Assembly (NCBI GenBank): GCA_051960855.1
Contig: JBQCDV010000072.1
Span: 1-7,780 of the forward strand
DNA from: JBQCDV01 sp051960855
Lineage (GTDB): Bacteria > Actinomycetota > Actinomycetes > JAJZTN01
Length of the DNA stretch: 7,780 nucleotides
Direction: 5' to 3'
Positions 1 through 6,588 of this stretch are shown one piece after another. Position 1 is the stretch's first letter, and each line of letters opens with the position of its first letter. Made by a program: the position numbers and the translations under genes. The notes beneath the pieces were generated by a model. The model searched no databases and was not told the origin of the DNA. It saw only the letters and a list, made by a program, of their open reading frames with translations.

Positions 1-524
1 AGGCCGACGCGGCGTTGGCGCGGGAGGGGTTCGCTCCGCAGGACCGCGTCTTCGAGCGCACGGCTGACCTGCGCTACTACGGGCAGGCATTCGAGGTGCG
101 TGTGCCGATCCCGCACGGCGCCTTCACCCAGGAGCTGGTGGACGGTGTCGCCGCGGTGTTCCACGACGAGCACCGCAAGCTCTACGGCTATGACTTCCGA
201 GACGACCCCCGTCAGGAGGTCGAGTGGGTCAACCTGCGCGTCACCGGAGTCGGCCCGATCCGGAAGCCGGAGATCCCCGAGATCGCGGCAGCTGCGGCCG
301 GTGACGGCGGGGCGGCACGCGCGCAGACCGGGACGCGTCCGGTCTACTTCGACGGCTGGGTGGACACGCCCCTGTACGACCGGTCGCGGCTGCGAGCCGG
401 CGACGTCCTCGACGGCCCGGCGGTCATCGAGGAGTTCGGCTCGACCGTGCCCCTGCATCCGGGCTTCCGCGCCGAGGTGGACCGCTTCGGCAACCTGCTC
501 CTGACTCCGGAGGGCCGTCCGTGA
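1..524 (+). CDS. HyuA-like hydantoinase/oxoprolinase (acetone carboxylase beta-type) subunit, C-terminal part only
   Basis: This is the last 173 codons of a gene whose start lies upstream; the frame is open from position 3, so the TTG at 15 is not a start. The visible residues match the C-terminal part of the hydantoinase A / 5-oxoprolinase / acetone carboxylase beta family: an early RYYGQAFEV-type stretch, HRKLYGYDF, an Ala/Gly-rich linker (about positions 285-335), then VYFDGWVDTPLYDR, LDGPAVIEEFGSTV and a closing VDRFGNLLL. In this family the A subunit carries the ATP-binding, actin/ASKHA-like domains, which are not in the window, and works with a B subunit in ATP-dependent ring opening or carboxylation. 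The stop codon overlaps the GTG start of hyuB by 4 bp, which supports a two-subunit enzyme. Family assignment is secure; the substrate cannot be told. Confidence 0.88.
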   Translation, partial: ADAALAREGFAPQDRVFERTADLRYYGQAFEVRVPIPHGAFTQELVDGVAAVFHDEHRKLYGYDFRDDPRQEVEWVNLRVTGVGPIRKPEIPEIAAAAAGDGGAARAQTGTRPVYFDGWVDTPLYDRSRLRAGDVLDGPAVIEEFGSTVPLHPGFRAEVDRFGNLLLTPEGRP

Positions 525-2413
525 CCGTCCTAAGCGCCGTCGAGGCCGTCGACCCCGTCGTCGTCGAGATCGTGCAGGGCTACCTCGCCTCGGTGGAGAT
601 GGAGGTCGAGACGGCGATTGCGCGCACCAGCCGGTCGCCGATGATCCGTGACGCGCACGACTTCCGCGCCGGCATCCACGACCGTGCGCTGCGCAAGCTC
701 ACGGGACGGTCCTACTCCGCGCTCGTCCACCCAGTCGTACGCGACTACCCGCTTGAGACGATGCGCCCGGGGGACGTCTACTTCCACAACGACGTCTACC
801 TCTCCGAGGGTGGGATCGGGCACCTCCCCGACCTTTGCGTCACCGTGCCCGTATTCCACGACGACGGCGAGGGGCCGCAGGTCGTCGCCTTCGTCCAGGC
901 TTTTGGTCACCATGACGACATCGGGGGCTCGGTCCCCGGCTCCATGCCCAGTCATGCCACGAGCGTCTACGAGGAGGGCTTGATGGTGCCTCCCATCAAG
1001 CTCTGGGACGCAGGCGTCCCCAACGAGAGCGCGCTGAAGATCATGACGCGCAACTCGCGGATGCCGGAGTCGCTGGCGGCCGACCTCGATGCCGAGTGCT
1101 CGGCGTGCCTGATGGGGGCGCGTCGCCTCGCCGAGCTCTTCGACCGCTACGGGCGGGCGACCGTGGAGGCGTCGTTCGAGGCGATCCTGGCCAAGACGAC
1201 CGAGACCTACCGGCGGGAGATCCTCAGCCGGATCCCGGCGGGGACCTACACGTGGGAGGACTACGCCGAGCACGACGGCGTGGACGAGCCGCGGCTGCAC
1301 ACGCAGCGCATCACGCTCACGAAGGTCGACCACGACGAGCAGACCGGAGGGCCGAAGCTGGTCCTCGACTTCACCGGAACCGCGGTCCAGGCCAAGGGGC
1401 CCATCAACCACTGCGGCGACTACGCGGACGGCAACTTTCTCAAGAAGTGGCTGGCTCCCATCCTGCGCAACCTGGCTGAGACACCGGAGCGGATGGCCGA
1501 GCTCGACGTCAACGAAGGCGTCGTGCCACTGATCGAGATGCGCTTCCCGCCTCCGGGGACGTTGCTGACGCCGGTCTTCCCCGCGCCGACCAACGCGCGC
1601 ACGTTCGTGATCCTTCGGCTGCTCGGTGTGCTGGCCGGCGTGGTCGCCAAGGCCGTGGACGGACGAATGCCCGCCGACCAGGAGACGATCCGCTACACCG
1701 GCGTCTATGGCGAGGACGCCGAGGGGCAGCCCTACCTGATGCGGGAGGTGCTCGGGGGCGGCTCGGGGGGCCGGTACTACGCCGACGGCGAGGACACCAT
1801 CCACGTCGTTCCGGACTCTCGCAACCTGCCGACGGAGTTCACCGAGTCGCGGTTCCCGTTCGTCGTCGAGCGGCTCGGTCTCGCCCTCGACAGCGGGGGA
1901 GCCGGCCGCTACCGCGGAGGCCTGGGCTACGAGAAGCACCTCCGCATGCTCAAGGACGCCCACTTCATGTCCATCGCCGACCGCTCGATCCTCGCCTGCT
2001 GGGGAGTCAAGGGCGGCAAGGCCGGCCAGCCCTTCCAGGTCACCATCGACCCTGGGGGCCCACGGGAGCGGGAGGTCGACGCGCTCGCCGATGCCGAGCC
2101 CGTGCAAGCCGGTGAGGTCATCCGGATCCGGACGACCGGTGGCGGCGGATGGGGCGACCCCCTCGAGCGCCCGTACGAGGAGGTGCTGCGCGACCTGCGG
2201 TGGCGCAAGGTCTCCTTCGAGGGAGCCCGTCGTGACTACGGCGTCGTGGCGAGCGGGCCGGCCGACGAGCCCGTGCTCGACGAGCCAGCCTCCGACCAGC
2301 TGCGCGAGCAGCTGCGCTCGCAGCGGACGGGAGACGAGCCGTTCTTCGACCGGGGGCCTGGCTATGCCCGGTTGTCCGGGGGGCAGGCTTCCGCCGACGT
2401 GGACCGGCTGTAG
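521..2413 (+). CDS. HyuB-like hydantoinase B/oxoprolinase family subunit
   Basis: A 630-residue protein of the hydantoinase B / oxoprolinase family, which includes N-methylhydantoinase B and the alpha subunits of acetone and acetophenone carboxylases. Visible family blocks are FHNDVY (88-93), HLPDL (101-105), GHHDDIGGSVPGS (129-141), EGLMVPPIKLWDAG (152-165), LDFTGT (282-287), the glycine-rich GGGSGG (412-417), PTEFTESRFPF (437-447), GAGRYRGGLG (460-469) and GGGGWGDPLERP (540-551) near the end. The clustered His/Asp residues at 129-133 are candidate metal ligands (inference). The GTG start overlaps the hyuA stop as GTGA and has GGAGG at 509-513, 7 nt upstream, so the two subunits are probably made in step. 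The length is shorter than the roughly 770 residues I recall for acetone carboxylase alpha, and no gamma-subunit gene follows: the next gene is on the other strand. A hydantoinase-, oxoprolinase- or acetophenone carboxylase-like role is therefore at least as likely. Soluble and cytoplasmic, with no signal peptide. Confidence 0.92.
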   Translation: MTVLSAVEAVDPVVVEIVQGYLASVEMEVETAIARTSRSPMIRDAHDFRAGIHDRALRKLTGRSYSALVHPVVRDYPLETMRPGDVYFHNDVYLSEGGIGHLPDLCVTVPVFHDDGEGPQVVAFVQAFGHHDDIGGSVPGSMPSHATSVYEEGLMVPPIKLWDAGVPNESALKIMTRNSRMPESLAADLDAECSACLMGARRLAELFDRYGRATVEASFEAILAKTTETYRREILSRIPAGTYTWEDYAEHDGVDEPRLHTQRITLTKVDHDEQTGGPKLVLDFTGTAVQAKGPINHCGDYADGNFLKKWLAPILRNLAETPERMAELDVNEGVVPLIEMRFPPPGTLLTPVFPAPTNARTFVILRLLGVLAGVVAKAVDGRMPADQETIRYTGVYGEDAEGQPYLMREVLGGGSGGRYYADGEDTIHVVPDSRNLPTEFTESRFPFVVERLGLALDSGGAGRYRGGLGYEKHLRMLKDAHFMSIADRSILACWGVKGGKAGQPFQVTIDPGGPREREVDALADAEPVQAGEVIRIRTTGGGGWGDPLERPYEEVLRDLRWRKVSFEGARRDYGVVASGPADEPVLDEPASDQLREQLRSQRTGDEPFFDRGPGYARLSGGQASADVDRL

Positions 2414-2420
2414 CGGACGC

Positions 2421-2747
2421 CTACACGCTCGGACCGCTGGCGTTTGCCGCACGCCCGCCGCGGGGGGCGACGCTCATCGCCACCGCCACCGTGTCGCCTT
2501 CCTCGAGCTGCTCCCTGACCCGCACGTCCTTGCGGACCGGCAGGACGTAGCCGCCCTCGCGCGGCAGCAACGACGTCTCCCACTCGGTGCGACCGATGCG
2601 GACGCGGACGGGGATAGCTCCCCAGCCATAGCTCGCCTCCGCGGCCTCCTCACGGACGTCGTCGCAGGCCTCGTCCGACAGCCGCAGCCAGTAGTACGGC
2701 GCCGGGCCACGCCACTCGAAGAGCTCGGCGACGAAGGTGGTGTCCAT
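2421..2747 (-). CDS. DUF1905 domain protein
   Basis: A 108-residue soluble protein. It shows the DUF1905 pattern: an N-terminal TFVAELFEWRG strand pair, YYWLRLS, a variable acidic helix (about 26-38), then WGAIPVRVRIGRTEWETSLLP, GGYVLPVRKDVRV and LEEGDTVAVAMSV, typical of a small beta-barrel fold. The molecular function of this domain is not established. It is often found fused to or near a YdeI/OmdA-type C-terminal domain, which is absent here. The ATG lies 5 bp after the stop codon of the upstream membrane protein gene and has no good ribosome binding site of its own, so it is probably translated by coupling. Its stop is only 7 nt from the convergent hyuB stop. Domain call is fairly firm; role unknown. 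Confidence 0.82.
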   Translation of the reverse strand: MDTTFVAELFEWRGPAPYYWLRLSDEACDDVREEAAEASYGWGAIPVRVRIGRTEWETSLLPREGGYVLPVRKDVRVREQLEEGDTVAVAMSVAPRGGRAANASGPSV

Positions 2748-2752
2748 GGTGG

Positions 2753-3046
2753 CTACCAGCGCCGCGGCGGTTTGCGGTCCTCGATCGCGGCGGCCTCCCT
2801 TAGCCGCTGCTCGACGGCCTGCTCGCGGCGGTAGCGCTCCTCGAGCTCCTCGACCGCCGTCGGTCTGCGTCTACCCGGCGTCCGAGGGACGGACCGCCAC
2901 AGGTCACGCAGTCCCCAGGGCACGACAATGAACCCCCAGATAACAGCGCCCACGATGCCGAAGAGTCCCGCGTACCAGAGGAACCACCACAGCGGAATGA
3001 ACAGCGCCACCGACCACCCGACGCGCCCCACCGGACCGAACGTCAC
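2753..3046 (-). CDS. Small two-helix membrane protein with charged C-terminal helix
   Basis: A 97-residue protein that I cannot assign to a named family. After a short N-terminus (TFGPVGRVGW) come two hydrophobic, aromatic-rich segments at about residues 13-32 and 33-49, joined by a glycine-containing turn, so it should be an integral membrane protein. The tail (about 62-88, VEELEERYRREQAVEQRLREAA) is a strongly charged predicted helix or short coiled coil, ending in basic RKPPRRW. I chose the GTG at 3046 because GGAGG (3056-3060 on the minus strand) sits 9 nt before it. An in-frame GTG at 3076 would add 10 residues (VQGSRWRRSQ) but lacks such a site. It precedes the DUF1905 gene by 5 bp, probably in one operon. 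Coding status is supported by the TM/charged-helix architecture and the tight spacing. Confidence 0.72.
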   Translation of the reverse strand: MTFGPVGRVGWSVALFIPLWWFLWYAGLFGIVGAVIWGFIVVPWGLRDLWRSVPRTPGRRRPTAVEELEERYRREQAVEQRLREAAAIEDRKPPRRW

Positions 3047-3055
3047 CTGTGACCG

Positions 3056-3060
3056 CCTCC
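3056..3060 (-). promoter_or_regulatory. Ribosome binding site that sets the start of the small membrane protein
   Basis: Read on the minus strand, GGTGGAGG lies upstream of the GTG at 3046, with 9 nt between GGAGG and the start. This is better placed than anything before the alternative GTG at 3076 and is the reason for preferring the shorter protein. Confidence 0.55.
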
Positions 3061-3121
3061 ACCGCGACCCCTGCACCAGAGCAGTGTCGCTGGCAGCAGC
3101 CCCTGCGGGCAGGCGATCGCG

Positions 3122-4021
3122 GTGAGTGTCGCCCTCGCTCTGCTGTCCAGCCTGCTCTGGGGAGGCAGCGACTTCGCCGGCGGCACGCTCAGCCGTCGAC
3201 GTGACGCCGTCCGCGTCGTCCTCGGCTCGCAGGCCATCGGCCTCCTGACCGCGCTGATCCTCGCGACAGGGGCGGCGGCGCTCACGGACCCCTCCGACTA
3301 CGTCGGCTGGTCGGTCGTCGCCGGCATCAGCGGCGTCACCGGGCTGCTGTGCTTCTACACCGCGCTGGCCCGGGGCACGATGGGCGTCGTCTCGCCGATC
3401 GCGTCGCTGAGCGTCATCGTCCCGCTCGTGCTGGGGCTGCTCTCCGGGGAGCGTCCCGGTGCGCTGGCGCTCGTCGGTGTCGCCGTGGCGGTCGTCGGCG
3501 TCGTGCTCGCCAGCGGCCCCGAACTGCGCGGGGCGGCTGGCGTCCTGCCCGTCGCGCTGGCCGGGGTCTCAGCGGTCGGCTTCGGCCTTGCCCTCTACGC
3601 CATCGCCCAGGGTGCGAAGTCCAGCCCCCTCATGACCCTCGTCGGGATGCGCATGACCTCGGTGCTGCTGCTGAGCGTCGGCCTGGTGGCCGTCGCTGCC
3701 CGGCAGCGCCACACGCGCGGGGAGGCCCACTCCAACGGCCAGCCCTACCCCCAGCCCGCCCCCCGGCCAGAACGGCGCCCGTGGTCGCGCGCCGACTACC
3801 TCTGGCTGCTCGCCGCGGGAGTGGGCGACGTGACCGCCAACTGGACCTTCGGCCTGGCCAGCACCGGCGCCTACGTGAGCATCATCAGCGTCCTCGGCTC
3901 GCTCTACCCGGTCGTCACCGTGCTGCTCGCCGTGGGGGTCCACGGCGAGCGGCTGGTGCGCATCCAGCTCGGCGGAGTGGTGCTGGCGCTCGCCGGCGTC
4001 GCCCTCATCGCCTCCGGCTAG
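3122..4021 (+). CDS. EamA-family (drug/metabolite transporter superfamily) permease
   Basis: A 299-residue membrane protein with ten predicted helices in two five-helix halves, the usual EamA/DMT plan. Approximate helices are 3-19, 31-54, 63-82, 88-108, 114-131, 141-162, 170-192, 226-246, 250-272 and 281-298. Typical features include LLWGGSDFAGG at the N-terminus, FYTALARGTMGVVSPIASLSVIVPLVLG in helices 3-4, and the matching second-half YVSIISVLGSLYPVVTVLLAV. A hydrophilic Pro/Arg-rich loop (195-225) separates helices 7 and 8 and is longer than usual. Members export or import small metabolites; the substrate cannot be read from sequence. The start is GTG with only a weak GGCAGG 8 nt upstream. 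It is divergent from the small membrane protein gene, and its last 17 bp overlap the end of the convergent MFS gene. Confidence 0.88.
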   Translation: MSVALALLSSLLWGGSDFAGGTLSRRRDAVRVVLGSQAIGLLTALILATGAAALTDPSDYVGWSVVAGISGVTGLLCFYTALARGTMGVVSPIASLSVIVPLVLGLLSGERPGALALVGVAVAVVGVVLASGPELRGAAGVLPVALAGVSAVGFGLALYAIAQGAKSSPLMTLVGMRMTSVLLLSVGLVAVAARQRHTRGEAHSNGQPYPQPAPRPERRPWSRADYLWLLAAGVGDVTANWTFGLASTGAYVSIISVLGSLYPVVTVLLAVGVHGERLVRIQLGGVVLALAGVALIASG

Positions 4022-5393
4022 GTTCGGCACCAGCTGTGTCAGCCACGGCGGTGTCAGGTGCCGGGCGCCCGCCCGACGCCGCTGGCTCGCGCAGGTCGAC
4101 GACCTGCGGGGCTGGTTGGCGCACGAAGAGCATCAGCAGGCCGGACAGCAGCAGCGCGATGGCCATGAGGATGAACGACGCGCCAGGGCCACCGGTAGCG
4201 CCGTTCAGCCATCCCACGACGTAGGCGCCCACGAACCCACCCAGCGCGCCCGCGCTGTTGACCAGCGCCATGGACGCACCGGCGACGTTGCGGGGGAGCA
4301 GCTCGGGGATCCGGGCGAAGTACGGGCCGTAGGGCGCGTACATGCACGCGCCTGCGATGACGAGCAGCACGAAGGCCCAGCCGAAGTTGCCCGTCCCGAC
4401 GAGGTAGGAGACGTAGAAGGCAATGGCGCCGACGACCAACCACGGCCAGACGAAGGCATTGCGCCGCCCGCTGTGGTCGGAGGCACGAGAGTTGAGGATC
4501 ATGCAGATGACCGCGAGGGCGTACGGAATCGCGGTGAGCAAGCCCGTCACGCCAATGCCGTGACTGCTGGCGGCCTTGATGATCGAGGGCAGCCAGAAGA
4601 CGAAGCCGTAGACGCCGATGCTCCAGAGCAGGTATTGGATGCTGAGGATCACGACATTGCGGGAGCGGAAGGCCTGACGGTATCCGCTCACCTCGGGGAT
4701 GCCCGACTGCTCCTCGTGCAGCCGTCCCTCGATGCCGTCCCGCTCGGCGGCGTCGAGCCACTCCGCCTCGTGCGGGTGGTCCTGCACGAGGGCGCGGAAG
4801 GCGAAGGCCCAGATGAGGGCCGGGATGCCCTCGATGATGAACATCCAGCGCCAGCTCGTCGCCTGGACGATGAAGCCGGAGACCGCCGACAGCCACAGCA
4901 CGGTCACGGGGTTGCCGAGGATCAGGTACGTGTCGGCCCGGGCGCGCTCCCGGCTCGTGAACCAGTGGGTCAGGAAGATCAGCATCGCCGGCATGATCGC
5001 CGCCTCGACGGCGCCGAGCAGGAAACGGTCCACCATGAGCAGCCAGACCCAGGGGATCAGCCCCTGTGCAGTGGCAAAGATGCCCCACAGCAGCACGCAC
5101 CAGAAGATCAGCCGCCGCACGCTGCGGTGCTCGGCGTAGTGCGCGGCCGGCACCTGGAAGAAGAAGTAGCCGAGGAAGAACAACGCCCCCAGCAAGGCGG
5201 CCACGCCGGAGCCGATTCCGAGGTCCTTCTCCAGGCCGCCCGCCGCTCCGATGGAGTAGTTGGACCGGTCGAGGTAGGCGAGGCTGTAGGTGACGAAGGC
5301 GATGGGGATCAGCCGCTGCCAGCGTGCGCTGGTGCGGAATCCAGCGGTCTCGCCGCCCCGGGTCACGCCGCTGCTTGCCGTGACGTCGGACAT
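4005..5393 (-). CDS. MFS transporter, anion:cation symporter (ACS) type
   Basis: A 462-residue major facilitator protein with about 12 helices and a hydrophilic central loop (about 203-245). The ACS-family (2.A.1.14) signatures are clear: AYLDRSNYSIGAAGG in helix 1 (39-53), GALFFLGYFFFQVPAAHYAEHRSVRR at helices 2-3 (69-94), RFLLGAVEAAIMPAMLIFLTHWFTSRERARA (123-153), WRWMFIIEGIPAL (181-193) and FWLPSIIK (266-273). Known relatives import organic anions such as hexuronates, glucarate, tartrate, phthalate or hydroxyacids with protons. The ATG is well supported by AAGGA (5401-5405) 7 nt upstream. It is transcribed away from the D-2-hydroxyacid dehydrogenase gene across an 83-bp region holding two inverted repeats, which suggests a shared regulator and an organic acid substrate. 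The tail (about 425-462) is a disordered Ala/Pro-rich extension. The family is secure; the substrate is inference. Confidence 0.93.
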   Translation of the reverse strand: MSDVTASSGVTRGGETAGFRTSARWQRLIPIAFVTYSLAYLDRSNYSIGAAGGLEKDLGIGSGVAALLGALFFLGYFFFQVPAAHYAEHRSVRRLIFWCVLLWGIFATAQGLIPWVWLLMVDRFLLGAVEAAIMPAMLIFLTHWFTSRERARADTYLILGNPVTVLWLSAVSGFIVQATSWRWMFIIEGIPALIWAFAFRALVQDHPHEAEWLDAAERDGIEGRLHEEQSGIPEVSGYRQAFRSRNVVILSIQYLLWSIGVYGFVFWLPSIIKAASSHGIGVTGLLTAIPYALAVICMILNSRASDHSGRRNAFVWPWLVVGAIAFYVSYLVGTGNFGWAFVLLVIAGACMYAPYGPYFARIPELLPRNVAGASMALVNSAGALGGFVGAYVVGWLNGATGGPGASFILMAIALLLSGLLMLFVRQPAPQVVDLREPAASGGRPAPDTAVADTAGAEPSRRR

Positions 5394-5412
5394 GACAGGG
5401 TCCTTTCAGGCA

Positions 5413-5434
5413 CTCGGCGCCCCGATGCGCCGAG
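5413..5434. promoter_or_regulatory. Inverted repeat, 8-bp arms, in the MFS/dehydrogenase divergent region
   Basis: CTCGGCGC (5413-5420) and GCGCCGAG (5427-5434) are perfect inverted copies around a 6-nt loop (CCCGAT). The element ends 7 nt before the AAGGA of the MFS gene, in its untranslated leader. It could be an operator half-site pair or an mRNA hairpin. There is no T-tract, so it is not a standard intrinsic terminator. Confidence 0.5.
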
Positions 5435-5444
5435 GCCGAAGTGT

Positions 5445-5458
5445 TTGCCGTACGGCAA
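5445..5458. promoter_or_regulatory. Perfect 14-bp palindrome, candidate operator
   Basis: TTGCCGTACGGCAA is a perfect palindrome with no spacer. It lies 52 bp from the MFS start and overlaps the first bases of the ribosome binding site of the dehydrogenase gene (5457-5464). A dimeric regulator bound here would be placed to affect both divergent genes. The regulator is not encoded in the window and its family cannot be assigned from this half-site. Confidence 0.55.
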
Positions 5459-5464
5459 GGAGGT
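5457..5464 (+). promoter_or_regulatory. Ribosome binding site that sets the dehydrogenase start
   Basis: AAGGAGGT is a near-ideal Shine-Dalgarno sequence, 12 nt before the ATG at 5477 (slightly long spacing). It excludes the in-frame upstream GTG at 5441, whose reading would run through both this site and the palindrome. Confidence 0.75.
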
Positions 5465-5476
5465 AAACCAGCAGTC

Positions 5477-6538
5477 ATGCCAGCCACTCCCGTCGTCGTG
5501 GTCGCCAACCCCTTCGAGCCCGAGCTGGTCGAGCGGATCCGGAGCGAGGTGCCCGACGTTGAGGTCGTCTACGAGCCGGACCTCGTGCCACCGCCGCGCT
5601 TTCCCTCGGACCACCGAGGGGACCCCGGCTTCCGCCGTTCGGAGATCGACGAACGCCGCTGGCGGTCGTTGCTCGAGCGCGCGGACGTGCTCCTCGGGAT
5701 TCCCGCAGACACCCCGGACGGGCTGGCGGCGGCGGTGCGCGAGTGGTGCCCGCACCTGTCGTGGGTGCAGGGGACCGCGGCCGGCACCGGTGAGGTGGTG
5801 CAGAAGGCGGGGCTGACCGCCGAGGAGCTGCAGCGGGTGACGGTGACCTCGGCGATCGGCGTGCACGCCGAGCAGCTGGCGGAGTGGACGACCCTTGCGC
5901 TGCTCGCCTTCACCAAGGACCTGTCGCGGCTGCTCGCCGACAAGGCGGCGCACCGCTGGGGTCACTACCCGGTGCGCGAGCTGCGGGGGCAGCGGGTGCT
6001 CGTCGTGGGTCTCGGCCACATCGGACGGGAGATCGCCCGGCAGGCCCACGCCCTCGGCATGCACGTGACCGGAGCCGTTCGCAGCGGTGGCAGCAATGGG
6101 GAGGCATCTGACGACTTCGACGAGGTGGCGCCGGTCGATCAGCTTCCCGACCTCGTCAGCGCCGCCGACGCCGTCGTTCTCTCCTTGCCGCGCACCGCCG
6201 CCACGGAGGGCCTGTTCAGCGCCGAGGTGATCGCGCGGATGCCCTCGCACGCGGTCCTCGTCAACGTCGGACGTGGGGCGACTGTCGACGAGACGGCGCT
6301 CATCGAGGCGCTGCGCGACCGACGGATCGCGGGAGCGGCGCTGGAGGTTTTCGCCACCGAGCCGCTGCCCGAGGACAGCCCGCTGTGGGACCTGGATAAC
6401 GTCCTGATCAGCCCGCACACGGCGGCGCTGTCGGTGCACGAGAACGAGCGGATCGTCGACCTGTTCCTCGACAACCTCCAGCGCTGGCGGACCGGCGAGC
6501 CGCTGCGCAACCGGATCGACCCGGACCACCTGTACTGA
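5477..6538 (+). CDS. D-2-hydroxyacid dehydrogenase (NAD(P)-dependent)
   Basis: A 353-residue cytoplasmic enzyme of the D-isomer-specific 2-hydroxyacid dehydrogenase family, which interconverts 2-oxoacids and D-2-hydroxyacids. The N-terminal catalytic half (1-130) is interrupted by the inserted dinucleotide-binding domain (about 130-315), with GLGHIG at 178-183. The catalytic residues are all present: Arg266 in NVGRG, Glu295 in VFATEPLP, and His314 in SPHTAA. After the second strand of the Rossmann fold there is no Asp; instead HVTGAVRSGGS places Arg202-Ser203, a pattern that in this family often goes with NADPH use, as in glyoxylate/hydroxypyruvate reductases (inference). The segment 41-55, FPSDHRGDPGFRRSE, is a polar insertion. 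The start at ATG 5477 is set by AAGGAGGT. The gene is divergent from the MFS transporter, suggesting uptake and conversion of one organic acid, and it ends 50 bp before hemE with no terminator seen. The exact substrate is unknown. Confidence 0.92.
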   Translation: MPATPVVVVANPFEPELVERIRSEVPDVEVVYEPDLVPPPRFPSDHRGDPGFRRSEIDERRWRSLLERADVLLGIPADTPDGLAAAVREWCPHLSWVQGTAAGTGEVVQKAGLTAEELQRVTVTSAIGVHAEQLAEWTTLALLAFTKDLSRLLADKAAHRWGHYPVRELRGQRVLVVGLGHIGREIARQAHALGMHVTGAVRSGGSNGEASDDFDEVAPVDQLPDLVSAADAVVLSLPRTAATEGLFSAEVIARMPSHAVLVNVGRGATVDETALIEALRDRRIAGAALEVFATEPLPEDSPLWDLDNVLISPHTAALSVHENERIVDLFLDNLQRWRTGEPLRNRIDPDHLY

Positions 6539-6588
6539 TGGTGTCGGCGCCCTCCCTCGTCCGGCTGGCAGCGACGGAGTAGGCGAGG

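Noticed and set aside
2409..2425. TGTAG-N7-CTACA hairpin between hyuB and the DUF1905 gene as a bidirectional terminator
   Set aside because: Only 5 pairs, made largely of the two stop codons, with no GC-rich stem and no T-tract.
530..2452. 640-codon open frame on the minus strand opposite hyuB
   Set aside because: It is the antisense shadow of hyuB in high-GC DNA, rich in Arg, Val, Leu, Gly and His with no recognisable domain, while the plus-strand frame carries all the family motifs.
3102..3120. CCTGC-GG-GCAGG dyad and GCGATCGC palindrome just before the EamA start
   Set aside because: Short dyads like these are common at this base composition, and nothing else marks them as regulatory.
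5441..5476. Upstream GTG start for the dehydrogenase, adding 12 residues
   Set aside because: The added codons cover the palindrome and the AAGGAGGT site, and the protein's first beta strand (VVVVANPF) begins just after the ATG at 5477.
5394..5476. Sigma-70-type -35/-10 promoters in the divergent region
   Set aside because: TTGCCG resembles a -35 box on either strand, but no convincing -10 hexamer lies 16-18 nt away, so I did not annotate a promoter.
4116..5816. 566-codon plus-strand open frame opposite the MFS gene and running into the dehydrogenase
   Set aside because: The composition is low-complexity and charged (Glu, Asp, Arg, His, Gln), it crosses the divergent regulatory region, and it has no domain. 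The opposing MFS frame is unmistakable.
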